Part shown: positions 26,820-35,378 of the stretch, one piece after another
Position numbering within the stretch: the stretch's first letter is position 1
How the letters are laid out: each line of letters opens with the position of its first letter
Origin: Fibrella forsythiae
Lineage (GTDB): Bacteria; Bacteroidota; Bacteroidia; Cytophagales; Spirosomataceae
Reading direction: 5' to 3'
NCBI RefSeq assembly: GCF_017353175.1
Contig: NZ_JAFMYW010000002.1
Location: forward strand, 372,001-436,000
DNA length: 64,000 bases
Made by a program: the position numbers and the translations under genes
Notes under the pieces: model-generated
Database searches by the model: none
The model's input: the letters and a program-made list of their open reading frames with translations, nothing else
Told to the model about the DNA's origin: nothing

Positions 26820-28544
26820 TTACTGTTTGCCGCCTAGCCGATACACGGGGTAGCGGTTAAAGGTCTTCTCGAAGTAGGGTGTTTGTTTGTAGATGAACTC
26901 CAGCTGCGCGTTGGCGCTTTCAGCGAAAGTTTTATCGGCGGCGCGTTTGTCGGCCAGTTTCTGACGGAGGGCGGTGTCGTTGCGGAGCAGTTCGGCGGCG
27001 GTGTCTTCGAAAATATAATCGGAGAAATATTCTTTCTGGTCGAGGATGCTGTCGAAGAAATTCCAGGCGAAAAACGAGTCCTGTGCCTGCGGCTCTAGGG
27101 TCTCGATCAGGTAGCGGTTGGTGGGCTGGTTTGTCAAAATCAGGTAATCACCTTTGTAGAACTGAATCCGTTGCGTCTCTTGTCTGAGCTTCACGCCCGA
27201 GTGCAGGTAATGCCCTTCGTAGGGTCGTTGGCTGGTTTTATAGTCGTCCAGGTAATAAGCCGACACGGTCATCAGCGTGTCTTTAGGCATGGATTGCAGC
27301 CGAACGCCGTTGCGCTTCAGCAACGTAATTACTTCGTGCCATGCCTGTGGGATAACGTACCCAGCCGGTTTGGTGAGTTGCAGGTCGGGAACAAACGTAT
27401 TCATGTACGGAACGCGTTTGGTGAAGGGTTTCGTACGGTCATAATATAGCCGTTTCAAGCCCGACACGTCGCTGGGTTTGTAGGCTGCTTCATACCCCAG
27501 AAACGTGATAGAATCTACTTTGCTACGGTCGAGGCGGTAGTTAAGCGCGAACGTTGTCTGCTGACTCACCGCTGCATCGGCGCGCTGTTTATTAGTCAGA
27601 ATCGTGCTGGCGTTACGCTCGCAGAGGCGCAGCACGGCTTCATCGAAGGCATAGCTGCCTTTCACCCGCGCCGGGTAGTCTTTCCACATGTGCGTTTCCA
27701 GCGTGAAGCCGAAGCAGTTGAACATGGCTGCGTAGCCCGTTGTGTAGCGGGGTGAGTCGTTGTAACCCAGCAGTCCGCTTTCGGGCGTATCTTTCGGGTG
27801 ATTCACGTAGGGAGCCGTTGGAAATCCCCGTTCGGCCAGGGCTTTGTCCAGCGCGGGCTGGAAGGTCTTCGTCATATAACCCGACACGGCCGGGTGCAGC
27901 TTGTCTTTCTGCGTAGCGAAATACGTGACCACGTGCTGGTAGTCGGCTCCGTCGCTGGTGTGGTTATCGATGAATACCTGCGGTTTAAGTTGCTGATACA
28001 TTGCCTGAAAGGCCCGCGTATTCTCGGCGTCGGCCTTAATGAAATCGCGGTTCAGATTCAGGTTGCGGGCATTGCCCCGGAAGCCGTAGCTGACCGGCCC
28101 GTTCTGGTTCACACGCGATACGCCCCGGTTCAAACTGCCCCCCACATTGAACACCGGCACAATGGCCAGCAAGACGTTTTTAGGCAGTTTATTGGCGAGT
28201 AACAGGTCGCGCGCCAGCATCATGCAGGCGTCGATGCCCTCCGGTTCGCCGGGGTGAATACCGTTGTTGATCAGCAGCGTAACGCGGTCGGGGCGGGCAG
28301 TGAAGTTCTTATCGGCCGCCAGCAGAAACAGGTGCAGCGGTTTACCTACATCGGTTTTGCCTACTTCAATGAGTTTTGCCTGGTCGAACTGCCTGTCGAG
28401 CCGCTGGTAGTAATCGATGATTTCCGGGTACGTTGCCGTTTCCCTGCCCTGACTCTTTTCGTAGGGCGTGATAAGCGCGGGCTTAGTTTGCGCAAGGCAG
28501 GTGGTGGTGAAGAGGCAAAGCAGCCAGTAGACGGGTAGTTTCAT
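26820..28544 (-). CDS. Secreted M14 family zinc carboxypeptidase
   Basis: The protein is 574 residues from the ATG at 28544, which gives a signal peptide (MKLPVYWLLCLFTTTCLAQ). A longer frame reaching 28643 has no signal at its start. The zinc ligands of M14 peptidases are visible: His and Glu in NNGIHPGEPEGIDACM and His in FIDNHTSDGADYQ. The general-base Glu is probably in GFTLETHMWKDY. The catalytic domain spans about residues 25-340; the C-terminal 230 residues are an accessory region of unknown role. It should trim peptides, or cell-wall or murein-type peptides, outside the cytoplasm. It is a single-gene unit closed by the 26712-26770 hairpin. Confidence 0.92.
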   Translation of the reverse strand: MKLPVYWLLCLFTTTCLAQTKPALITPYEKSQGRETATYPEIIDYYQRLDRQFDQAKLIEVGKTDVGKPLHLFLLAADKNFTARPDRVTLLINNGIHPGEPEGIDACMMLARDLLLANKLPKNVLLAIVPVFNVGGSLNRGVSRVNQNGPVSYGFRGNARNLNLNRDFIKADAENTRAFQAMYQQLKPQVFIDNHTSDGADYQHVVTYFATQKDKLHPAVSGYMTKTFQPALDKALAERGFPTAPYVNHPKDTPESGLLGYNDSPRYTTGYAAMFNCFGFTLETHMWKDYPARVKGSYAFDEAVLRLCERNASTILTNKQRADAAVSQQTTFALNYRLDRSKVDSITFLGYEAAYKPSDVSGLKRLYYDRTKPFTKRVPYMNTFVPDLQLTKPAGYVIPQAWHEVITLLKRNGVRLQSMPKDTLMTVSAYYLDDYKTSQRPYEGHYLHSGVKLRQETQRIQFYKGDYLILTNQPTNRYLIETLEPQAQDSFFAWNFFDSILDQKEYFSDYIFEDTAAELLRNDTALRQKLADKRAADKTFAESANAQLEFIYKQTPYFEKTFNRYPVYRLGGKQ

Positions 28545-28694
28545 GAGGAAGGTTGTCTGATGCCCTAAATTACCCGGAAACGGCTTTGAACGGGTACAGG
28601 GATTGCCATCGACCCGCCGTGTAGCGGGCAGTAGGTAAGTCATCCGCTCTCCTGACTTTGTTCATAGCGACACACGCTACGCCACTAACTGACT

Positions 28695-29032
28695 ATGAAC
28701 CAGTGCGTAATGTTTCTCCTTGTCCTGATGGGGGTTGGCTTTGTTCAGGCGAGCAGGCCCGCTATCGAGCCCGCTACATTTGTTGCCAGTAGTCCCTGCG
28801 ACCTTATTCCAAGGGCGATGTTGTCCATTCCTGCTGATATCGATTGTGAGTTTATCAAATGGAAACTAACCCTACAAGTAGACCCCGCTACGAAAACACC
28901 CACTACGTGTACTTATTGAAAGGAGATGACAACGTACTGTTCATTCTTGATCAGACGCGTGGTTTCCGGGTTGGCACTGCTGATCTGAGCTATACGCTCA
29001 ACCGCGTCGACAGTCAGGAGGCGGGCAACTAA
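28695..29032 (+). pseudogene. Internally deleted, frameshifted small secreted protein
   Basis: The first frame (28695-28919) has a signal peptide (MNQCVMFLLVLMGVGFVQAS) and ends in CEFIKWKLTLQVDPATKTPT before running into a stop. A second frame overlapping its end continues HYVYLLKGDDNVLFILDQTR, then VGTADLSYTLNRVD, to a stop at 29030-29032. In intact Bacteroidota relatives, as I recall them (about 170-190 residues), the KWKLTLY-D-P-x-T motif and the GDDN-x-x-x-x-LD...SYTLNR motif flank a central domain that is missing here. I read this as one gene that lost its middle and its frame. Confidence 0.7.
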
Positions 29033-29103
29033 ATATACAGGCTGGGTACGTTGTGCATTGACTGGACGGCGGTGATAAAGCGCGAATAGCCAGGTGGAGG
29101 GGC

Positions 29104-29589
29104 CTATTTTATCCCTGATCCTTTCTCGCAATAACTACTTCCTGAGCACGTCAAGGGCGTGAACACTTCGGCTCTGATCTTCCACTGGCCGTTGATCTGA
29201 TGCCATTTGGCCAGGTACGTCCCTGTTAGCGTCACCGTGCCGTCCGGCTCCTGCCATGTGCCTGTCCAGCTGCCTGTTTCCGAGGCCATATGCCATGACT
29301 GGAAAACATCAATCTGTGTGGGCGTGCGAACATACACAACGTTCTGTTGGGTTCGGAACGCATTGGCCAGTGCCCGTTTGCCGCCCTCTTTTCCTTTCGC
29401 TTCCGTGTTGCGGGCACTAACAATGGTATAGTCGTCGGTGAAGAACGAAACCAGTTCGGTCGTGTCGTGCCGGGCAATCGCTTCGTTGAACTGCTGGCGA
29501 ATGGACCGGATTTGCTCGTAGGCGGACGACTGGGCCAGACTCATGCCCGGCATGAAGAGGCAGAGAACGAAAAGGAGAGGCAATTTCAT
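29104..29589 (-). CDS. Secreted SnoaL/DUF4440-like protein
   Basis: The 161-residue product starts with a signal peptide (MKLPLLFVLCLFMPGMSLAQ) followed by an NTF2-like fold of the DUF4440/SgcJ type. Visible parts are the first helix (IRSIRQQFNEAIARHDTTEL), FFTDDYTIVSA, and late strands GSWTGTWQEPDG and HQINGQWKIRAEVFTPL. The family has a cone-shaped ligand pocket; members are enzymes, binding proteins or calcium/calmodulin-kinase-like association domains. No catalytic residue can be assigned. It appears to be a single-gene unit. Confidence 0.85.
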   Translation of the reverse strand: MKLPLLFVLCLFMPGMSLAQSSAYEQIRSIRQQFNEAIARHDTTELVSFFTDDYTIVSARNTEAKGKEGGKRALANAFRTQQNVVYVRTPTQIDVFQSWHMASETGSWTGTWQEPDGTVTLTGTYLAKWHQINGQWKIRAEVFTPLTCSGSSYCEKGSGIK

Positions 29590-29649
29590 GGGGAATGATC
29601 AGTAGGAATGTTGTTCTAGAGGCTGTGTCACTGCCTTTGACAAGATGAG

Positions 29650-30138
29650 TCAGGCTCGTTCATCCTGAAACGACAGGCGAAGTAAGATGAACGAGCCCAG
29701 CTCAGCAATGAGGAGGTTAAAGAATGTGGATGAAAGACCAGGAAATTCGTAAGCCAGAAATACTTCATCGCTGATGATGAATGCGGCCCACAACCCGATG
29801 GTCACGCCAAATGCCTGATAGGCCAACGCGACACGATCGGCGGTTTCGCGAATTGACCCAGCAAGGGCTCGCCAGAAAAGAACTGCCCCGACTCCTTCCC
29901 AACTGATGACACCAGCGAAAAAGAAACCCGCCCAACCAGCCGTAGGACCATAAATACCAACCACCTTGCTGACCATGCTGTAGTTGCCCGACACAAACCG
30001 AAAGTTAGGTGGCAGCAGATTCAGCGCCTTTAGCGCGTCGGTAGTGTTGCTAAGGCAGACGATGGAAAAATAAAGCGCCCAGAAGAGGAGAAGCCCCGCC
30101 CTGATGCGTCGGTCAATGGTGCTTCGAGTCGTTTGCAT
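29650..30138 (-). CDS. Four-helix integral membrane protein, unknown function
   Basis: This 162-residue protein has four hydrophobic segments: about residues 12-30 (GLLLFWALYFSIVCLSN), 62-85 (IYGPTAGWAGFFFAGVI), 108-128 (AYQAFGVTIGLWAAFII) and 136-156 (LSSTFFNLLIAELGSFILL). The arrangement resembles predicted small integral membrane families such as DUF2165, but I cannot confirm that. A 12-bp inverted repeat (GGCTCGTTCATC at 29652-29663 and its complement near 29685-29696) lies inside its 3' end and could help end transcription. Confidence 0.75.
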   Translation of the reverse strand: MQTTRSTIDRRIRAGLLLFWALYFSIVCLSNTTDALKALNLLPPNFRFVSGNYSMVSKVVGIYGPTAGWAGFFFAGVISWEGVGAVLFWRALAGSIRETADRVALAYQAFGVTIGLWAAFIISDEVFLAYEFPGLSSTFFNLLIAELGSFILLRLSFQDERA

Positions 30139-30653
30139 ACTTGCCTTTTTGACTCGCTAAAGTAAGGTGGATTCGTAATTATTTACTGACAACGTGTTGA
30201 CAATCTTTGTGTTAGTTTAATTCGAATGTCCCCGTCAGGGGTGGTGTGTCAATAGAAATGGCTCCTTTCCTACGCGCCACAGCCACGGCACGGGTGACAT
30301 GTACATCACGGACTAGCCTTTTACATATCGCCCTTACCGGGGCTAGATCATTTTGGGTCCGTTTATACGCTATTGACATATCACCCCTTTGGGGTTGCCC
30401 GGCCGACAATCCGCGTTGTATTGGTGACTGTTGCTTCACGCTGTGCTGTGTTGCTTCGCAAGCTAGGCCCTTCGACAGGCTCAGGGTGACAACGCATATC
30501 CAGCAGGTGTATGCCGAACTTGGGTGGGAGCGAGACGCCACCCCGGTGTCACCTTGAGCCTGTCGAAGGGCCTAGCTTGCGAAGCAACACAGCACAGCGT
30601 GAAGCAATATGTCATAGCGCAAAGCAATACACTGCATTACCACCCAATACAAC
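30139..30653. other. Non-coding region carrying a repeat element
   Basis: No convincing gene lies in these 515 bp. The frames that cross it are products of the inverted repeat at 30431-30607. GC skew and codon pattern change abruptly at the repeat. Confidence 0.5.
30431..30607. repeat. Large inverted repeat with a REP-like core
   Basis: Arms at 30431-30491 and 30547-30607 are reverse complements over 61 bp with one mismatch, separated by 55 nt. The core CCCTTCGACAGGCTCAGGGT resembles a dispersed palindromic repeat seen between genes in many bacterial genomes. Short related words (AAAGCAATAC) trail after it. It carries no transposase and could fold as a cruciform or as a long RNA hairpin behind the GH106 gene (stop 30654). 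Confidence 0.8.
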
Positions 30654-33527
30654 CTACTCCGACGCCGAAAACAATTGCACTGGTCCGAGTAAGCCGGAGG
30701 GTTGTAATTTCCAGTCGGGGCGGACGGTGACATTGGTGTTGGTTAGCCGTTGCTCTTTGGGTTTGGTGCGGTCGCCGATGAGTCGGTTGCGCCACGAGTT
30801 CACAACCTCGATCTCCAGTTGATTACCCGTTGGTTTTAGCAGTTTACCGACTGGAATGCGGAACGGTGGTGCCCAGACAATGCCCAGATCCTGCCCGTTG
30901 AGGCGTACGCGCGCCACACCTACATCCTGCACATCGCCCAGGCCGAGGAAGAGGTTACCGGCGTTGACGGGCGCGTCGAACGTTTTGCGATAGGTGGCAG
31001 TGCCGGAATAAAAGTGGATGCCCTCTTCCGGGCGTGTAGTCCAGTCGACCAGGTTATCGAAGGTGACGGATGACGGGCCGCTCGAGATCCATTTCGGATT
31101 GAACGATACCTGCCAGGGGCCAGAAATGGTGGATACCGGGCTGTAGGTGGGGATGTTTCGTTTCGCAGCAATGCCCTGTTGCGTGGCTGGAATCGACTGG
31201 CGGAACACGACAAATACGGACCCGTAGGGCGTCAGATCGAGCGGAACGCTGATGCGACCGTCCTGCTGGGTAAACGCCGTTGCCGGTTTGATGCTGCCCG
31301 TCGCGGGGTCCCACAATTCGGGCTGGCGACCAGTTACACGAAACGTGGCCGTCAGTTGGGTTGCCGTGGCGTTCTGGTTGCTGACGAAATAGTAGTCGAC
31401 GTTCTTCAGCGTTTTGTGGAAGTAATCGAACACTTGCCCGGCCGTATTGCTCGCCAATTCCGCATCGGCCCTGACACCGTCGGTGAGCAGTAACTCGCGG
31501 GCCGTTTTGCCCCAAACCACCCGTCCAGCGCCGGTTTTGTGCTCACCCACGGCCGATTCGCCCGCGCCCCACAGCCGGTCGGCCAGGGTTTTTAGTTCGG
31601 TTTCACTGGCTGGATAGCCTACCAGACTCGCCGTTGATTTAGGCTTCAGACCAATGACCGTACCACCCGCCTGCACCAGCTGCGCTACTTTCTGCAGGGC
31701 TACCAGCGACAGCACCTGATGGTCGGGCAAGACCAGCACGCGGTACGACAGGCCGTGGGGCAACATGATCCGGCCATTTTTTACGCTCAGCACCTGTAGC
31801 CGATCTTCGTTGATCACATCGTAATCGAACTCGGGTAGCGCATGGCCCGGATCGTCGGCTTTCTGGCGGGCAATATTAGGTACGTGGTCGCCGTAATAAT
31901 ACAGCACATCGGCCACCGATTGTCCCTGTTGCAGCATGTACTGACAGCGGGTAAGATACTGAACGAAGCCGGTCGAATAATCCCACCAGGTCACGTTCGG
32001 ATTGAAGTGCGTACCGGCAAAATATTCCTGCCCCGGCAAGCCCATTTCTTTCGGCGAGCAGGTGAACGTGTGCAGATACACCAGGTTCAGCCCGGCGCAA
32101 AATTCGTGGTCGGCGCTCGATTTCATGGCCGACCAGATCACGTCGTTCCAGTGCGGCCCGATCGTGGTGAACGACTCGGCACCCACCAGCGGCTTGTTGT
32201 AGATATGCGCGGCGCTGGCGGCCTGTTTCACGAAAAAGCGGTTAACAGGCGTTGGCCGGTGCGGCGATGGTGCCCAGAATTCACTCATCATGATGTCGCT
32301 GTAGCCGTAGTTTTTCAGCCCGTCGAACGGTCCCGCGTGTGGCCCCGCCGATTCGGGTTGCAGGCCAATGCCGTACTTGGCCGAGCGTTGGGCAAAAACG
32401 GCGTAGTGATTCTCGGCCACGCAGTCACTGATGGTTTTGCGGAGGTCGGCCAGAAACCGGTTGCTCTCGTCGCGGCTACCCACAATTTTTCCGGCCACAA
32501 CGGGCAGGTAGGGGATAATGTCGTAGCCCCGGCGCTTGCGAAATTCCTGCGCGAAGGCTTCGGTCCAGTTACAGCCACCTGCTTCCCAACTATCGGTCTG
32601 GAGGTATTTCAGGGTTTTGCCCGCCATGGGGCCGATCAGCTTGAGCAACGGCTCCACGTTCGTATCCCAATACCGGTTAAATGTTTTCGGGTTGAGTGGA
32701 TCGAGCACGCGGCCCTGCCATTTTCCGCTCGATGTCGACACGTCTGCACCCGTAGGCGTGAAGCCAAAGCGCATGATCGTCCACTCGCCCGCCGGAACCT
32801 GCCAGGTCAATACGCCCTGCGCGTTCATGCTGGCCGATACGTTCTGAATCGTTTTGGGCAACGCATCGGTATCGCCTTCTTTGGCAGGTACGTCGGTCAG
32901 CAGGAAGCGCGTGTCGGGGGCTGAACCGCCCAGTTCGATCGTGCCTGCTTTCGCCTGCAAATCCTTGATTGGCTCGTGCTTCGTCGCATTTTTGGGGAAG
33001 GCCAGCACCGTGATGTCGTTGTAAAGGCCATCCTTGGTCGTTGGTTGCGGCAGGGTTTCCCGGTACGTCATTGGTCCTTTCACCGTCACCTCCGACCAGG
33101 TCAATTGTTTGGCCGCTTCAACCGGCGTAACGTCCGGCCCGCCGAGATTCCAGCCGCTCTGAATGCTCATGCTCAGCACCAATCCCAGCCGACTCGCTTC
33201 CCGAACCGCATGCAGGTACAACTCGCGCCAGGCGGGCGATCCAAACAGCGGGCCTTCCGGTACCTGCGCGTTGCCCCGCTGCTCGGCCCCGCCCGCGTCG
33301 AAAATGCAGGCGCCGCTGAACCCCTTTGCTTTCATCGCTTCCAGATCGCGGGTGATGGCTTCTTTGGTCACGTTGCCGTTGAGCCACCACCACCAACACC
33401 GAATGCCGTAGTTCGATGGAGGCGCCGCAAACGTTGCTGCCGAAATGCCCGATGTTGGCGGCGTTGTTTTCTGGGCGAAGGTGGGAGAGAAGAGGAGGCT
33501 GAGTAAGCAGAAAAGGATCGTACGCAT
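30654..33527 (-). CDS. GH106-family alpha-L-rhamnosidase, secreted
   Basis: The 957-residue protein has a signal peptide (MRTILFCLLSLLFSPTFAQ). The N-terminal region is diagnostic of glycoside hydrolase family 106: YGIRCWWWWLNGNVTKEAI, then TRDLEAMKAKGFSGACIFD. Further conserved blocks include LQTDSWEAGGCNWTEAF, PESAGPHAGPFDG and MMSEFWAPSPHRP, rich in the acidic residues expected in the active site. A galactose-binding-like beta-sandwich ends the protein (RLNGQDLGIVWAPPFRIPVG). It should release terminal alpha-L-rhamnose from plant polysaccharides or glycosides. No SusCD pair is immediately adjacent. It is divergent from the cassette at 33807. Confidence 0.93.
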   Translation of the reverse strand: MRTILFCLLSLLFSPTFAQKTTPPTSGISAATFAAPPSNYGIRCWWWWLNGNVTKEAITRDLEAMKAKGFSGACIFDAGGAEQRGNAQVPEGPLFGSPAWRELYLHAVREASRLGLVLSMSIQSGWNLGGPDVTPVEAAKQLTWSEVTVKGPMTYRETLPQPTTKDGLYNDITVLAFPKNATKHEPIKDLQAKAGTIELGGSAPDTRFLLTDVPAKEGDTDALPKTIQNVSASMNAQGVLTWQVPAGEWTIMRFGFTPTGADVSTSSGKWQGRVLDPLNPKTFNRYWDTNVEPLLKLIGPMAGKTLKYLQTDSWEAGGCNWTEAFAQEFRKRRGYDIIPYLPVVAGKIVGSRDESNRFLADLRKTISDCVAENHYAVFAQRSAKYGIGLQPESAGPHAGPFDGLKNYGYSDIMMSEFWAPSPHRPTPVNRFFVKQAASAAHIYNKPLVGAESFTTIGPHWNDVIWSAMKSSADHEFCAGLNLVYLHTFTCSPKEMGLPGQEYFAGTHFNPNVTWWDYSTGFVQYLTRCQYMLQQGQSVADVLYYYGDHVPNIARQKADDPGHALPEFDYDVINEDRLQVLSVKNGRIMLPHGLSYRVLVLPDHQVLSLVALQKVAQLVQAGGTVIGLKPKSTASLVGYPASETELKTLADRLWGAGESAVGEHKTGAGRVVWGKTARELLLTDGVRADAELASNTAGQVFDYFHKTLKNVDYYFVSNQNATATQLTATFRVTGRQPELWDPATGSIKPATAFTQQDGRISVPLDLTPYGSVFVVFRQSIPATQQGIAAKRNIPTYSPVSTISGPWQVSFNPKWISSGPSSVTFDNLVDWTTRPEEGIHFYSGTATYRKTFDAPVNAGNLFLGLGDVQDVGVARVRLNGQDLGIVWAPPFRIPVGKLLKPTGNQLEIEVVNSWRNRLIGDRTKPKEQRLTNTNVTVRPDWKLQPSGLLGPVQLFSASE

Positions 33528-33582
33528 TGAGAGGGGAAGAAGCTATGTGGTAAGTGGGTACGTTGACTCGCAAGTTACTCAC

Positions 33583-33629
33583 GCAAACAGGCCGTAACAT
33601 CGCTTAAATCCGTGTTACGGCCTGTTTGC
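33583..33629. promoter_or_regulatory. Hairpin in a divergent promoter region
   Basis: Perfect 17-bp arms (33583-33599 and 33613-33629) with a 13-nt loop lie 56 bp upstream of the rhamnosidase start, in the spacer between two divergent genes. Neither arm is followed by a T-run, and no gene ends here. It may be an operator, a relic terminator or a leader-RNA structure. Confidence 0.5.
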
Positions 33630-33770
33630 ACGAATTATGCCAGTTGCTGAATCAGTACCTGTTCGCGCAGTGGGTACGGGTACGTCGTCAGGAAACGACT
33701 ATTTCTAAACTTTTACATTTCGTTTACAATGTTTTACTGGCCCTTAACCACCGACTGCTGACCGGTGAGG

Positions 33771-33778
33771 TAGCTTTG
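33771..33778 (+). promoter_or_regulatory. Candidate -7 promoter element TAGCTTTG
   Basis: This octamer fits the Bacteroidota -7 consensus TAnnTTTG and lies 28 bp before the ATG at 33807. No clear TTTG -33 element precedes it at the usual spacing, so the call is tentative. Confidence 0.3.
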
Positions 33779-33806
33779 TTTCGTTGGTACGCCAAATATA
33801 AAAGCC

Positions 33807-34217
33807 ATGAAACAACGCACGTTCTTCCTCTCGCTTATCGCCAGTGTCTGTCTGGGTACGTTTGCTCAGGCGCAGCAACCGTTTACCAACTGTTCGGCCG
33901 CTTTTGTTGGCGACAGAATGGTTGTCGATACGTATTCGCCAGCCGGCAAATGCAAACTAGCGGCTGATGCCTCAGGTACGTTGACGGTTCGAACGGTAGC
34001 GCTATCCCCTACGGAAAGCAAAGCCGTTGACCCGATCGACTTTAAAGTGGCTATACGTGATAACGCCACAGGTACGTTGCACCTGTTTTCGCAGGAGACA
34101 TATCGGGAAGTACTGGTACAGAATGTACTGGCCCATTGTAAGAAAGGCGACCAAATTGTTTTGTTGACGGCCGATACCCGCTATGCCCTGCCGCATAACG
34201 AGATTCTGGTGCAGTAG
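33807..34217 (+). CDS. Small secreted GldM-C-like domain protein A
   Basis: The 136-residue product has a signal peptide (MKQRTFFLSLIASVCLGTFAQA) and a single beta-rich domain. Its second half (PIDFKVAIRDNATGTLHLFS and KKGDQIVLLTADTR) has the same spacing as the two following proteins: an F-x-V-x-[IL] strand, a turn, and a [GD]-D-x-[IL]-V strand. This resembles the C-terminal domain of gliding protein GldM, though the match is by eye. Two CAGGTACGTT motifs fall in this short gene (33973 and 34069). It is the first of five plus-strand genes. Confidence 0.75.
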   Translation: MKQRTFFLSLIASVCLGTFAQAQQPFTNCSAAFVGDRMVVDTYSPAGKCKLAADASGTLTVRTVALSPTESKAVDPIDFKVAIRDNATGTLHLFSQETYREVLVQNVLAHCKKGDQIVLLTADTRYALPHNEILVQ

Positions 34218-34290
34218 CGATTACGAGATCCAAAGTCAACTAGTGGAAGCATAAACAAGACCGTGAGCCAAACTAAACAAAACACATAAA

Positions 34291-34875
34291 ATGAAAACGA
34301 AACTGCTGCTAGCCCTTTTGCTGCTTTGCCCGTTGTGCCTGCTCATTGGGCGGAGTATAACTAAAACGACGCCTGTCAAAACGTCGCTGACCGTCAATGG
34401 TCGCCCAATCAATTATCAGCTATTCACGCTTGATCACCCCGGGGTGTTGAGTGTCATCGAGGGTGATCTGAAAGTGCTGGATGATCGGGCGATGCCCTAT
34501 CAGTCGTTGTTGCTGCAAGGTGGCTCAGCCAAACAAAATACTGACGCCGCCTTTCAGACAGCCGAGTTGTGGCCGGGTTCCTGGCTTCGTGGTGAAGTCG
34601 CTAACGAACAAGCCCTGAAGCGGAAAGCGATTCCTTTTCAGGTATCGCTCTGGCGGAATGGATCGGTGGTGAAGCAGTGGCCGACTGATGCCGCAGAAAC
34701 GGTTGAATCGATTCAGCTAAAGGAGATTTGGCCGTCAGCTCAACTTGGCGATGAGTTGATCGTTAAGCCGATGGGCCGTTCCGGGGCACAATCAGGTGAT
34801 TATGCTGGAAAACAGGTTATTAAACTAAAAAAAGTGGACCCTATTTTGCTGAAAGCGTTGCAGGAAGGTTGTTAA
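34291..34875 (+). CDS. Small secreted GldM-C-like protein B with internal duplication
   Basis: The protein is 194 residues with a signal peptide (MKTKLLLALLLLCPLCLLIG). After an N-terminal strand pair (TVNGRPINYQLF, HPGVLSVIEGD) it contains two copies of a unit. Copy one is MPYQSLLLQGGS...AELWPGSWLRGEV. Copy two is IPFQVSLWRNGSVVKQWPTD...KEIWPSAQLGDELIVKP. The WP-G/A-x-x-x-G-[DE] pattern is shared with the next protein. No catalytic residues are evident; a binding or structural role at the envelope is likely. It lies 73 bp after protein A and 44 bp before protein C. Confidence 0.78.
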   Translation: MKTKLLLALLLLCPLCLLIGRSITKTTPVKTSLTVNGRPINYQLFTLDHPGVLSVIEGDLKVLDDRAMPYQSLLLQGGSAKQNTDAAFQTAELWPGSWLRGEVANEQALKRKAIPFQVSLWRNGSVVKQWPTDAAETVESIQLKEIWPSAQLGDELIVKPMGRSGAQSGDYAGKQVIKLKKVDPILLKALQEGC

Positions 34876-34919
34876 TTGCAGTTGGAAAAGCCGGCATCTA
34901 CCAGCCAAACAGATATATC

Positions 34920-35378
34920 ATGAAAAACTCAATCAAATTCGGTCTGTTGCTTGGCGCATTGTTGCTGATGAACGGCCTGGGCATTGCGCACGAAAGCCCA
35001 ACTGGCCCAATCGAGAGTTGTAATGCCCTGACCTTGAACGGTCATCGGGTCGATTATAGCACGTTCTGGCTAAATAAGACAGGTGTGCTGGCCATTGTTA
35101 CCGGTGATCCGCAGTCGGCGAATCATAAGCCGGTTGCGTTTCGGGTGTCATTACGCCGGGCAGGAGCTGTTGTTCGGCAATGGCCGGCCAACCAGACGGA
35201 GACCGTTTATTCGCTCCAGGTCGACGAGATCTGGCCAAACGCGCAGCTTGGCGATGAACTGATCGTTGAACCCGTCAACTGCCCTGCCGATGGATCAACT
35301 GGTTGCCGGGGAAAGCAGGTGCTGAAAATGCAGGGACTTAACTGGCTGTCGCACTGTTTGCCAGCCGACAAGTGTTAG
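34920..35378 (+). CDS. Small secreted GldM-C-like protein C, coupled to the regulator gene
   Basis: I start this 152-residue protein at the ATG at 34920 (MKNSIKFGLLLGALLLMNGL, a signal peptide) rather than at a frame-open start at 34869 that overlaps gene B. It has one copy of the unit duplicated in protein B: AFRVSLRRAGAVVRQWPANQ, EIWPNAQLGDELIVEPV and GKQVLKM. A cysteine pair (PVNCPADGSTGC) sits in the loop before the last strand. Its stop TAG directly abuts the ATG of the membrane-bound regulator at 35379 with no spacer, so the two are translationally coupled and probably functionally linked. Confidence 0.8.
   Translation: MKNSIKFGLLLGALLLMNGLGIAHESPTGPIESCNALTLNGHRVDYSTFWLNKTGVLAIVTGDPQSANHKPVAFRVSLRRAGAVVRQWPANQTETVYSLQVDEIWPNAQLGDELIVEPVNCPADGSTGCRGKQVLKMQGLNWLSHCLPADKC

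Noticed and set aside
31842-32924. Long open frame of 360 codons on the plus strand
   Set aside because: It lies antisense to the GH106 gene, has no signal peptide or domain, and has the His/Arg-rich composition of a reverse-frame artefact.
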